From Gammaproteobacteria bacterium (GTDB lineage Bacteria > Pseudomonadota > Gammaproteobacteria > Pseudomonadales > Azotimanducaceae): a stretch of 64,000 nt of DNA. The notes beneath the pieces were generated by a model. The model was not told the DNA's origin. It ran no database searches and was given only the letters and a program-made list of their open reading frames with translations. Location: assembly GCA_026709225.1 (NCBI GenBank), contig JAPOTJ010000032.1:62001-126000 (forward strand). Direction: 5' to 3'. Below, one piece after another: positions 36,136 through 44,749 of this stretch; positions within the stretch are counted from its first letter, which is position 1; each line of letters starts with the position of its first letter. A program made the position numbers and the translations under genes.

Positions 36136-37182
36136 ATGATGAAACACAAACAGAGCCGAGTCGAAGCGACCCATTGGTGGGTTGCGATGCGCAGTGGTGA
36201 CTCGTCCCGCAGCGAGCGGGAGCAATTCGTTGATTGGCTACAGGCATCTCCAGAGAATGTTGCAGAGTACTTGGAGCTCGCTGATCTATGGGGGAAGTTA
36301 GGTTCTATACGAACGGATGCGGACATTGAGCAACTCATCGCCGAGGCGCACGAATCCAGCAACGTTGTCGAATTTGCGCCAGAGAGCCGCGCGCCACCGC
36401 CGGTGAACAAGCGTCCTTGGAAGTTGTATGGCGCAGTCGCAGCCGTCGCCAGTATGTTCGTAGTCGCGATTGGGGCGCTCATGTCATGGCCGGAGCAGAG
36501 CGGTCTGATCACGACCGCAGTAGGAGAGCTTCGTTCGATGAGTCTGGCCGACGGTTCGATCATTACCCTGAATACCCGTACATCGCTTCGCTATGCGTTT
36601 GACGATTCTCTTAGGCAGGTGGAGCTGATTGACGGCGAAGCCCTGTTCGATGTTGCGCACGACCTGTCTCGTCCATTTATTGTCAGCGCGGGTGAACACG
36701 AAATCCGTGCACTCGGAACGAGTTTCAACGTCTACAAGAAAAGTGACATAGAAGCGACTGTCACGGTTCTGGAAGGCCGCGTTGTCGTTCGTGCATCCGC
36801 ACTGATCGTAGACGAACGGGTCGCCAGCGCGAGCGATCACGGTCAACCGGGTGAGCCCGCGCTAGTGGAGCTCACGAGCGGTGAGCAGATTCATATCCAG
36901 CCGAAAGAACTACGACTGCCAGTCACGCCGGTGTCGCCAGACCGGGCCGCGGAGTGGACAACCCGTCGCATCACCTTTGAGAACTCTGCGCTTCGTGACG
37001 TGGTTGCGCAGTTCAATCGCTACAGCGTCAGCCAGTTGCTCGTCGACGACCCCGAACTTGCGGATATGCGGCTGAACGGCGTGTTTGAACCGCACAGTCA
37101 AGAAGATCTGCTGGCATACCTGCGACAGGTAGAAGGTGTGAATGTTCGTGGCGTAGGCAATGACTGGGTGATTTCCCGCTGA
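36136..37182 (+). CDS. FecR-family anti-sigma/sigma-regulator protein
   Basis: A 348-residue inner-membrane protein. The cytoplasmic N-terminus contains the anti-sigma-like EATHWWVAMRSG and EREQFVDWLQASPENVAEYL; one membrane helix follows (LYGAVAAVASMFVVAIGALM, about residues 97-116). The periplasmic FecR domain (TAVGELRSMSLADGSIITLN to the LGTSFNVY motif) and a C-terminal STN-like domain (ITFENSALRDVVAQFNRYSV) complete it. The family transduces the signal from a TonB receptor to the sigma factor. The first of two adjacent ATGs is used. Gene order and domain set are complete, so the system is probably functional. Confidence 0.93.
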   Translation: MMKHKQSRVEATHWWVAMRSGDSSRSEREQFVDWLQASPENVAEYLELADLWGKLGSIRTDADIEQLIAEAHESSNVVEFAPESRAPPPVNKRPWKLYGAVAAVASMFVVAIGALMSWPEQSGLITTAVGELRSMSLADGSIITLNTRTSLRYAFDDSLRQVELIDGEALFDVAHDLSRPFIVSAGEHEIRALGTSFNVYKKSDIEATVTVLEGRVVVRASALIVDERVASASDHGQPGEPALVELTSGEQIHIQPKELRLPVTPVSPDRAAEWTTRRITFENSALRDVVAQFNRYSVSQLLVDDPELADMRLNGVFEPHSQEDLLAYLRQVEGVNVRGVGNDWVISR

Positions 37183-37191
37183 CCCGCGTCA

Positions 37192-37208
37192 TTAGACATT
37201 ATGTCTAA
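37192..37208. promoter_or_regulatory. Perfect 17-bp palindrome upstream of the STN receptor
   Basis: TTAGACAT-T-ATGTCTAA is a perfect palindrome 10 bp after the fecR-type stop and immediately before the Shine-Dalgarno (AAGGAGAGGG) of the receptor. Half-sites of the same form (GACAT/ATGTC) recur before the double-HTH gene at 50843-50855. It could be an operator or a small RNA hairpin masking translation. Confidence 0.55.
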
Positions 37209-37218
37209 GGAGAGGGAA

Positions 37219-40200
37219 TTGATTGCACACCTTGTCCCGTGCCAACTTTTTCTCGCGGATCCGCAAAAGCGGGTCCCGATTTGCCGCATGGTCAGTCATA
37301 TCTTACTGAGCGGGTTCGCGGCGTTCTTGGCGCTATGGCTCACTGCAGCGCTTACGTATGCTGACGGTACGCCGGAGTTGTCGATTCTGCCGCAGCCGCT
37401 CACCGGGGCGCTGACTGAGTTGGCGGAGCAGAGCGGGCTGCAACTTGTATACCCGTCGAGGTTAACGGAGGGCATGGAGAGTGCAGGGGCAAGCGGAGAG
37501 ACGCCGAAAGATGTTCTCGAACAACTGCTTGCCGGTACTGAATTGACCTATGAGTACCTCAACGCCAACACGATCATGCTGACGGAAAAGGCAATCACCG
37601 AGGGGACGAATACCATGCAAGACGCCACTATTTCAAAGCAACGGCTGTCGATGTTCAACCGCATCACGGCGCTCATTGCCAGTGCGCTGGTGGCGACATC
37701 GGTGATCGCTCAAAACACCGATGCCAACACGAATGCCATGGAAGCGCAGGCAGAGATCACTGCGCCATCCGTTCAGGGAACAGTCAGCGACGCGCAGTCG
37801 AGTGAATTTCTGCCGAAGGCTGAAATTTCACTCAAAGGCACACCGTATCGAAGTCGATCTGGCGATGATGGCAGGTACAGGTTCAATGAGGTGCCAGCAG
37901 GCGACTACGTGCTCACCGTGAACTACGTTGGCTTCGAGCCATTCGAAACACAGGTCACGGTGACCAACTCCGGAAGCACTATCCTACCGATCACGCTCAA
38001 TCGCATCTATCGAGTCGTTGAAGACTTGGTGGTGCAGGGTTTCAGGTTCGGCCAGAGCAAGGCGCTCAACGATCAAAAGGAAGCCGCCAACATCAAGCAG
38101 ATCCTGTCGGAAGAGCAGATCAGGGCGTTCCCTGACCTCAATACCGCCGAGGTGTTGCAGCGCGTCACGGGCGTCAGCATTCAGCGCGACATGGGCGAAG
38201 GCCGGTTCGTCGCACTGCGCGGCACGCCATCGGTGATGACCAATGTCACGGTCAACGGTCAGCAGGTCGCCTATTCGAACGCCGAGAATCGGGCCGTCGA
38301 GCTTGATGTCATATCAGCGGCACAGCTCTCCGGCATCGAAGTCACTAAGGTCATTACGCCTGATATGGACGCCGACTCGGTAGGGGGATCGATCAATTTG
38401 AAGACGAGAAGTGCCTTCGACCGTCGAGAGCAGCTCTTCAAGACCACCATTGGTTTCGGCGAAAACTCGGTAGCCGATGGCACGCATTCGCGGGCATCCC
38501 TTGACTATGCAAACGTATTCGGTGCGGACGAAAACGTCGGTCTCTCGATCAGCTTCAACTATGCGAGCACCGCTGTCGAGCGCCACGGCAACGAACAGAA
38601 GTGGGGCAGCGAGGACACAGCAGCAGGTCTTGAAATTCCCTACGCGCTCACCAATTCCGAAGTGCTGTTTTCGGCCAACGAGCGCGACCGCTACGGTGTC
38701 AACGGGCGCCTCGACTTCCGCTTGAACGACTACCACCAAATGTACCTGAGCGCCGTCTACAACTATAGGGAGGACGATCAGGACAGGCAAATCACGCGGA
38801 TTCGCTGGGACAAGGGCGACTACATCAGTCGAACTCAAGTCGAAGGTCTGCGCATCCTGAAATCGCTGCATGATCGGCTCGAAGAACAGCGGATCACGAC
38901 CTACACCATCGGCGGCGAGCACCAGGTCGGAGTCGCGCGAGTTGACTTCAGCGTCTCAAGAAGCTCGGCCTACACCAAGAAGCCCGACGGCCAGCTCAAG
39001 CCCGAATTCCAAGCCAAAGGTCTTGATCTCAATATTCTCGATATCGATAGCAATTCACCGAGATGGGATTCTTCGCGCGATGACATTCACGCCGGCAGCA
39101 TCTTTGAATTCGACGCTTTGGACGTGAAGTACGAGAATACTAGCAGCGACATAGATTCGGCCGCCGTCAATATCACTATTCCCATGCTGCTCGGCAGTGA
39201 TTCGGGTGAGATCAAACTAGGTGCCAAGATGCGTGCCCTCGAAAAGGAGCGGGCTGATTTGCGCTCGCGTTGGAAGTGGAAGGGTAGCGACTTGACGGTC
39301 GTAAACTTTGAGAGCGGCGGCACGCGCACGCTCGAAAGCGGCTACAACCTTGGTCGCGAGTATGATCGCGAGGCGTTTCGCCGCTTCTTCTTCTCGAACC
39401 AGAGGGCGAATGGGTTTGTTGAAGAAGTGCGCAATGACGTCAATCTCGGCGAGCCTTACAGCGCCGAAGAGGACATTCGCGGCGTGTATGCGATGACCGT
39501 GCAAAACTATGGCGACCTGCTCGTGCTCGCCGGCGTGCGCGCCGAATTCAACCAGCAGGACTATACGGCGTCCAATCTCGTGGTTGGCGACGACGGCATC
39601 GTGAGCCATTCGACTGATAACGTCGGCCGCGACTTTGACGAGTTGTTCCCGAACTTGCAGTTCCGCTATCGGCTTGATGAAAACACCAACGTACGCGCTG
39701 CCTATACGCGCTCGATGGCGCGCCCCAACTTCTGGCACGCCATGCCCTATGCCTACACGCATGTCGACGACGAAGAGATCGTTCGCGGCAATCCGCATCT
39801 AGAACCGGCCATCGCCGACAACATTGACTTCTTGGTCGAGCACTACTTCTCGGAGCAGGTGGGCGTAGTCTCGGCGGGCCTCTTCATCAAGACCATTGAA
39901 GACTTCACTTTTCGTGTGCAAACGAGCCAGATGGGCGGGCCGTTTGATGGCTTTGATGTCGAAGATTCGGTCAACGGAGGCAGTGCCGACCTGTGGGGTA
40001 TTGAGCTGACGTGGCAGCAGCAATTCACTTGGCTGCCGGGATGGATGTCGGGCTTCGGCATCTACGCCAACTACACCTACACGGACACATCGAGCATCGA
40101 TTTCGGTGATTCCACTGGCCGCGATGACATTGACGTGCTGCCGGAGCAGATGCAGCAGATCGGCAATCTGGCCTTCATTTATGAGAAGGGACCGATCACC

Positions 40201-40458
40201 TCAAGGCTTGCGGTCAACTTCAGTGGTAAATGGCTCTCGGAGGTCGCAGGACACGCTGATTTTGACGAATGGACGGATGCCACCACGACACTTGATTTTT
40301 CCCTGAGCTACGAGTTCAACAATGGTCTGCTGGTCTTTCTCGAAGGCAATAACCTGACTGAGGAAGTCAACTACCTCTACCTTGGAAACACAACGCGCGC
40401 ACGGCAGCACGACATTACCGGACGAACGCTCAATACGGGAGTCAAGTGGCAGTTTTGA
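37219..40458 (+). CDS. TonB-dependent transducer with STN domain and carboxypeptidase-regulatory-like domain
   Basis: About 1079 residues. Domains in order: a signal peptide (LLSGFAAFLALWLTAALTYA), an STN signalling domain (SILPQPLTGALTELAEQSGL to about residue 130), a second signal-peptide-like hydrophobic segment (MFNRITALIASALVATSVIA, residues about 145-164), a carboxypeptidase-regulatory-like domain (VQGTVSDAQSSEFLPKAEIS), then plug and barrel, ending in ...NTGVKWQF with terminal Phe. STN domains contact FecR-type proteins, which fits the two genes upstream. TTG at 37219 is chosen for its strong Shine-Dalgarno; ATG at 37201 (inside the palindrome) and ATG at 37288 are alternatives. An internal ATG at 37615, with AGGGGA 9 bp upstream, could start a form without STN. 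Confidence 0.9.
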   Translation: MIAHLVPCQLFLADPQKRVPICRMVSHILLSGFAAFLALWLTAALTYADGTPELSILPQPLTGALTELAEQSGLQLVYPSRLTEGMESAGASGETPKDVLEQLLAGTELTYEYLNANTIMLTEKAITEGTNTMQDATISKQRLSMFNRITALIASALVATSVIAQNTDANTNAMEAQAEITAPSVQGTVSDAQSSEFLPKAEISLKGTPYRSRSGDDGRYRFNEVPAGDYVLTVNYVGFEPFETQVTVTNSGSTILPITLNRIYRVVEDLVVQGFRFGQSKALNDQKEAANIKQILSEEQIRAFPDLNTAEVLQRVTGVSIQRDMGEGRFVALRGTPSVMTNVTVNGQQVAYSNAENRAVELDVISAAQLSGIEVTKVITPDMDADSVGGSINLKTRSAFDRREQLFKTTIGFGENSVADGTHSRASLDYANVFGADENVGLSISFNYASTAVERHGNEQKWGSEDTAAGLEIPYALTNSEVLFSANERDRYGVNGRLDFRLNDYHQMYLSAVYNYREDDQDRQITRIRWDKGDYISRTQVEGLRILKSLHDRLEEQRITTYTIGGEHQVGVARVDFSVSRSSAYTKKPDGQLKPEFQAKGLDLNILDIDSNSPRWDSSRDDIHAGSIFEFDALDVKYENTSSDIDSAAVNITIPMLLGSDSGEIKLGAKMRALEKERADLRSRWKWKGSDLTVVNFESGGTRTLESGYNLGREYDREAFRRFFFSNQRANGFVEEVRNDVNLGEPYSAEEDIRGVYAMTVQNYGDLLVLAGVRAEFNQQDYTASNLVVGDDGIVSHSTDNVGRDFDELFPNLQFRYRLDENTNVRAAYTRSMARPNFWHAMPYAYTHVDDEEIVRGNPHLEPAIADNIDFLVEHYFSEQVGVVSAGLFIKTIEDFTFRVQTSQMGGPFDGFDVEDSVNGGSADLWGIELTWQQQFTWLPGWMSGFGIYANYTYTDTSSIDFGDSTGRDDIDVLPEQMQQIGNLAFIYEKGPITSRLAVNFSGKWLSEVAGHADFDEWTDATTTLDFSLSYEFNNGLLVFLEGNNLTEEVNYLYLGNTTRARQHDITGRTLNTGVKWQF

Positions 40459-40484
40459 TTGCGCTTTGAATCGAGCGCGCGTTC

Positions 40485-42032
40485 GTGCAAGAGCCATCCC
40501 TTCACGTACTTGACTACGCCATCATCCTTGCGAGCCTGGTGGTCTCGCTCGGCGTTGGCGTCTGGTTCGCCAAAGCGCAAGGCACGACATCCAAATACTT
40601 CTCAGCGGAAGGCAAGGTGCCGGCGTGGGCCGTTGGCATGTCGATCTTCGCGACGCTTATCAGCAGTGTGACGTTTCTCGCTTATCCCGGTGATGGCTTC
40701 GCAGGTAATTGGGTGCGCCTCGTGCAGGGCATGATGGTGCCGGTCATGGTGCTGCTCGGCATCTGGTTCATTGTTCCCATGTACCGCAGGGTCATCGGTC
40801 TGTCAGCCTATGAGTACTTCGAGAAGCGCTTTGGCTACTTCGCGCGTCTCTACAGTTCGCTTGGCTTCATCTTGGCGCACTTCTCGAAAATGGGATCGGT
40901 GTTCTTCCTGCTCTCGCTTGCCGTGGCGAGCATGACCGGCATCGATACCGTTACGGTGATCGTAGTGCTCGGCATCGCGGTGATCGTGCTGACGCTCCTG
41001 GGTGGCATGCAAGCGGTCATTTGGCTCGATGTGATTCAAGGCTTCCTGCTCATTGTCGGTGGCGTAGTCACCTTGATTGTGATCGGCGTCAAGCTTGACG
41101 GAGGCTTGATGACGGTCTTCTCGAGCGCAGCGGAGACGGGCAAGATGAGCCTTGGGTCGCTCGACTGGGATTTCGTGGAGCTAACCTTCTGGGTCATGGC
41201 GATCAACGGTGTTTTTTACGCCATTCAGAAATACGGCACCGATCAGACCATCGTGCAGCGCTATCTTGCGGCCAAGTCCGACAAGGAAGCGGTGAAGGCT
41301 TCGATCACCGGCGTCGCCTTGGTCGTTCCGGTCTGGACCATGTTCATATTCATCGGCACGGCCCTCTATGCGTTCTACCAGGGTGAAGCCAGCCTGCCCG
41401 ACGGCATTCGCTCGGATGCCGTGTTTCCGCACTTTATCTTGACCGAGCTCCCCATCGGCCTCGTCGGCCTGATCATCGCCGCGCTCATGGCGGCCGCGAT
41501 CTCGTCGCTCGATTCCGACCTCAACTGCCTGGCTGCGGTCGGTGTCGACGACTTCTACAAGAAGATCAAGCCCGATAGCACCGATGCCGAGCGGGTGCGC
41601 GTTGGTAAGTGGCTGGTGGTGATTTCAGGCATCGGCGCCATCCTTGTCGCGCTCATCTATGTCGCCGCGGGCAACAAGGGCGTGCTTGCGACCGTGTTCG
41701 CGCTCTATGCCATCTTCTCAGGCGGCATCGCTGGCATGTTCCTCCTTGGCCTCTTCCTGCCGCGCGTTGGCAAGAAGGCGCTCTATGTTGGCATCGGCGT
41801 GTGCGTGGTCTACACCGGCGCCGCGCTCCTGACGTCAACGCCGTTCGCATTCGGCGGCGAAGCACGCATCTGGCTTGACCTCGGCCCGATCAACTACACG
41901 CAGCACAAGTACATGCTCGGCGTATACAGCCATCTCGTGCTGTTGGCTGTGGCGTGGGCCGCAAGCTATGTGTTCCCCGGCCGAAATGTTGATCGTTCGC
42001 TCACTTTTGAAGGCTGGCGGCAGTGGGCATGA
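40485..42032 (+). CDS. Sodium:solute symporter (SSS family)
   Basis: A 515-residue sodium-coupled transporter with about 13 membrane helices. The first helix is YAIILASLVVSLGVGVWFAK; the SSS markers SAEGKVPAWAVGMSIFATLI and AALMAAAISSLDSDLNCLAA, the conserved Na+-site region, are present. The start is GTG, 26 bp downstream of the receptor. It would bring the product of periplasmic processing into the cytoplasm. Its stop overlaps the sulfatase ATG, so the two are translationally coupled. The subgroup includes sugar and sugar-acid carriers. Confidence 0.93.
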   Translation: MQEPSLHVLDYAIILASLVVSLGVGVWFAKAQGTTSKYFSAEGKVPAWAVGMSIFATLISSVTFLAYPGDGFAGNWVRLVQGMMVPVMVLLGIWFIVPMYRRVIGLSAYEYFEKRFGYFARLYSSLGFILAHFSKMGSVFFLLSLAVASMTGIDTVTVIVVLGIAVIVLTLLGGMQAVIWLDVIQGFLLIVGGVVTLIVIGVKLDGGLMTVFSSAAETGKMSLGSLDWDFVELTFWVMAINGVFYAIQKYGTDQTIVQRYLAAKSDKEAVKASITGVALVVPVWTMFIFIGTALYAFYQGEASLPDGIRSDAVFPHFILTELPIGLVGLIIAALMAAAISSLDSDLNCLAAVGVDDFYKKIKPDSTDAERVRVGKWLVVISGIGAILVALIYVAAGNKGVLATVFALYAIFSGGIAGMFLLGLFLPRVGKKALYVGIGVCVVYTGAALLTSTPFAFGGEARIWLDLGPINYTQHKYMLGVYSHLVLLAVAWAASYVFPGRNVDRSLTFEGWRQWA

Positions 42033-43426
42033 GAGACCTGTGGCTGCTGCTGGCACTTTTCATCTGGCCGCTTCATGCCGCTGCTGAGCGGCCTCCGAAT
42101 CTGGTGTTTATTGTGGCCGACGACCTCGCTTGGAACCAGGTTGGCTATCACGGCAGCGACTTCTATGAAACGCCCAATATCGATGCCATCGCCCGAGCAG
42201 GCATGCAGTTCAGCAACGCTTACTCCGCCAATCCCGTGTGTTCGCCGACCCGTGCGAGCTTGATGACCGGCAAGAACCCGGCGCGGCTCGGCATCACCGA
42301 CTACATCCCAGGCAGTCCCTACCCCTATGCAAGGCTGCGGCGGCCAAGCGCAGTGCCGGGGCTTCCCCTTGAAGAGGTCACGATTGCCGACATGATGCGC
42401 GCGCTCGGATTCGCCACCGGGCATTTCGGCAAGTGGCACCTCAATATCGACAAGCACTATGCGCCAGGGCGACCCGGTGACCCAGCATCGCAAGGGTTTG
42501 ACGATGTGCTGACCACCGTCAAGCCGGAATACGAGGCTGACCCGTCAGCCGATGCGCACAACGCGCTTGCCATCACCGAGCGTTCACTTGCCTTCATTGA
42601 CGCCAACAACGACAGGCCATTCTTTCTCTATGTGCCACATCACACCGTGCATCGTCCTCTCTTGGAAAATTCCGAACTCATCGCCAAGTACCAAGCCAAG
42701 CCAAATGCGGATTATCCAATCAACAATCCTGTGATGGGCGCCATGATCGAAACGATGGACATCGGCATCGGTCGCATTCTTGATCGCTTGCAGGCGCATG
42801 CGCTCAGCGAACGGACCATTGTGATTTTCTATTCTGATAACGGCGGCTTCGAGCAACTGCAATCGCAAGCGCCGTTTCGGGGCGGCAAAGCCATGCTGTG
42901 GGAGGGCGGCCTGCGCGTGCCCTTGGCGGTCAAGTGGCCGGGCGTGGTGGAAGCGGGCACCTCAAGCGATGCGCTCGTGACATCCGACGACTTCTTCCCG
43001 ACCATCGCCGACATTTTTGGGGTGGACAGTCTGCCCGCGGACATTGACGGCCTGAGTCTGTTGCCTCTGCTGAATGGCGCACGGCACCTCGACCGAACCA
43101 CGCTCTTCTTCCACTACCCTCATTATCACCACTTGGGCTACGCGCCAGCGGGTGCCATGCGCACAGGCGACTACAAGCTCATTGAATGGTTCGAAGGGGC
43201 AATTGCTGGCGTTGGGCAGGCGGCAAGCCTGTTTGATTTGCGCAGGGATCCGGGTGAAACCCACGACATCGCCGGGGCGAATCCGGAATTGGTGCTGCAG
43301 ATGCGTGCGCGACTCGCCGCCTGGCGGCAAGAAGTCGGCGCGAGCGAGATGACGATCAATCCTGACTTTGATCCTGAGCGCGCCGACTGGCGATTCAGCC
43401 ATGAGCACGGCGGTGATTCGCGTTGA
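42029..43426 (+). CDS. Exported sulfatase (formylglycine type)
   Basis: A 465-residue arylsulfatase-family enzyme with a Sec signal peptide (LWLLLALFIWPLHAAAE). The metal-binding pair is in LVFIVADDLAWNQVG and the activation motif CSPTRASLMTGK places Cys at about residue 71, to be converted to formylglycine. GHFGKWHL and FYSDNGG are further signatures. It would remove sulfate esters from a glycan in the periplasm. No formylglycine-generating enzyme or radical-SAM maturase is in the window, so activation must come from elsewhere in the genome. The ATG is chosen for the ATGA overlap with the symporter. Confidence 0.94.
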   Translation: MRDLWLLLALFIWPLHAAAERPPNLVFIVADDLAWNQVGYHGSDFYETPNIDAIARAGMQFSNAYSANPVCSPTRASLMTGKNPARLGITDYIPGSPYPYARLRRPSAVPGLPLEEVTIADMMRALGFATGHFGKWHLNIDKHYAPGRPGDPASQGFDDVLTTVKPEYEADPSADAHNALAITERSLAFIDANNDRPFFLYVPHHTVHRPLLENSELIAKYQAKPNADYPINNPVMGAMIETMDIGIGRILDRLQAHALSERTIVIFYSDNGGFEQLQSQAPFRGGKAMLWEGGLRVPLAVKWPGVVEAGTSSDALVTSDDFFPTIADIFGVDSLPADIDGLSLLPLLNGARHLDRTTLFFHYPHYHHLGYAPAGAMRTGDYKLIEWFEGAIAGVGQAASLFDLRRDPGETHDIAGANPELVLQMRARLAAWRQEVGASEMTINPDFDPERADWRFSHEHGGDSR

Positions 43427-43435
43427 GGCGAGCGC

Positions 43436-44743
43436 ATGGATCGGCGGCACTTTCTCTTCACTTCACTTGGCGGCATCGCTGGCAGCGCCGTATTCAGGCG
43501 GTCATTTGGCGACGCGACCGGACCTTTCGAGCGTGCGCAATCAGATGTGCGTCCGCTCGATCTTAAGATCACCGATCTCAAGACTTTTCTTGTTGACGGC
43601 GGCCGGGACGAGAATTTCGTATTCGTGAAGCTGTACACCAATCAAGGGTTGACGGGTCTCGGCGAAGGCACGCTTGCGAGCAAGGGCGAAGTCGTGCGCG
43701 CTGGCATCGAAGCGCACAAGCGCTATCTTGTCGGCAAGGATCCCACTGAAATCGAGCGACATTGGCGCGGCATGTTCATTGGGCCGCGCTATCGCGGCGG
43801 GCCTGTGCTGATGTCGGCGTTGAGCGCCGTCGAGATCGCGCTCTGGGATATTCTCGGCCAAGCCTTGGGACAGCCGATCTGGCAGCTTTTGGGCGGCAAG
43901 GTGCGCGACCGCGTGCGCCTCTATTGCCACGAAGGCTATCTTCGGCGCATCAGCCACCGCGAGAAGCGAAGGGCGGCGAGCGACGAAGAAGCGCTTGACC
44001 TCTGGCGGCAGAAGAAGGAGGCGGGCTGGAGTTGCGTCAAAGGCGGCTTCTATCCCGGCGGTCATCCGATGGATCACAGGGCATCGATTCGCCGCGGTGT
44101 CGAGCATTTGAGTCGCGTGCGCGACATCGTTGGTCCGGACTTTGACATCATCGTTGAAGCACACGGCAAGCCGACACCGCCGCATGCGGTGGAGTTCTGC
44201 AATCGCGTCGAGCCGTTTCGCCCTCTGTGGGTGGAGGAAGTCACGCAGCTCGAAAACGAGACGCTGATTGAGTCTCGCCAGATTCGCGCCCAGACGCGCG
44301 TGCCGCTTGGCACCGGCGAGCGCCTGACTTCGCGCTATCACTTCGCGCCGCTTGTCGCCGAACGGCTCGTTGATGTGATCATGCCAGACGTTGTGCATGT
44401 CGGCGGTATCGGCGAACTTCGCAAGATTGCCATTCTTGCCGAGGCGTTTCGTGTCGATGTGTCTCCGCATAATCCACAAAGCGAAGTGAGTACACTCGCA
44501 TCGATGCATGTGTGCGCCTGCACGCCGAACTGCACGATTCTTGAAATTGGCAGCGGTCAAGACCCATTCTGGCAGGACCTCTTCTTCGGCGGGCACTTCT
44601 CCGTTGATCGCGGATACGCCGCCTTGCCCTCGCGAGCAGGGCTCGGCATCGATCTCGACGAGAAAATAGCTGCCAAGTATCCCTTTCAAGCGAAGCATTG
44701 GGAGACATTGAGAACAGCCGATGGCGCCTATGTGGATAGGTGA
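43436..44743 (+). CDS. Exported enolase-superfamily sugar-acid dehydratase
   Basis: A 435-residue mandelate-racemase/muconate-lactonizing-type protein. It starts MDRRHFLFTSLGGIAGSAV, a probable Tat signal (RRHFLF then a hydrophobic stretch), so a folded enzyme would be exported. The superfamily metal ligands are visible in IIVEAHGKPT, LWVEEV and GTGERLTSR, and the general acid/base His is in VSPHNPQSE, a layout like that of D-galactonate dehydratase. The likely reaction is dehydration of an aldonic or uronic acid to a 2-keto-3-deoxy acid. It follows the sulfatase by 9 bp. Export of this class of enzyme is unusual. Confidence 0.88.
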   Translation: MDRRHFLFTSLGGIAGSAVFRRSFGDATGPFERAQSDVRPLDLKITDLKTFLVDGGRDENFVFVKLYTNQGLTGLGEGTLASKGEVVRAGIEAHKRYLVGKDPTEIERHWRGMFIGPRYRGGPVLMSALSAVEIALWDILGQALGQPIWQLLGGKVRDRVRLYCHEGYLRRISHREKRRAASDEEALDLWRQKKEAGWSCVKGGFYPGGHPMDHRASIRRGVEHLSRVRDIVGPDFDIIVEAHGKPTPPHAVEFCNRVEPFRPLWVEEVTQLENETLIESRQIRAQTRVPLGTGERLTSRYHFAPLVAERLVDVIMPDVVHVGGIGELRKIAILAEAFRVDVSPHNPQSEVSTLASMHVCACTPNCTILEIGSGQDPFWQDLFFGGHFSVDRGYAALPSRAGLGIDLDEKIAAKYPFQAKHWETLRTADGAYVDR

Positions 44744-44749
44744 AGGAAT

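Noticed and set aside
43541..44698. 385-codon minus-strand frame inside the exported dehydratase gene
   Set aside because: It mirrors a clearly identified enolase-superfamily gene and has no family features of its own.
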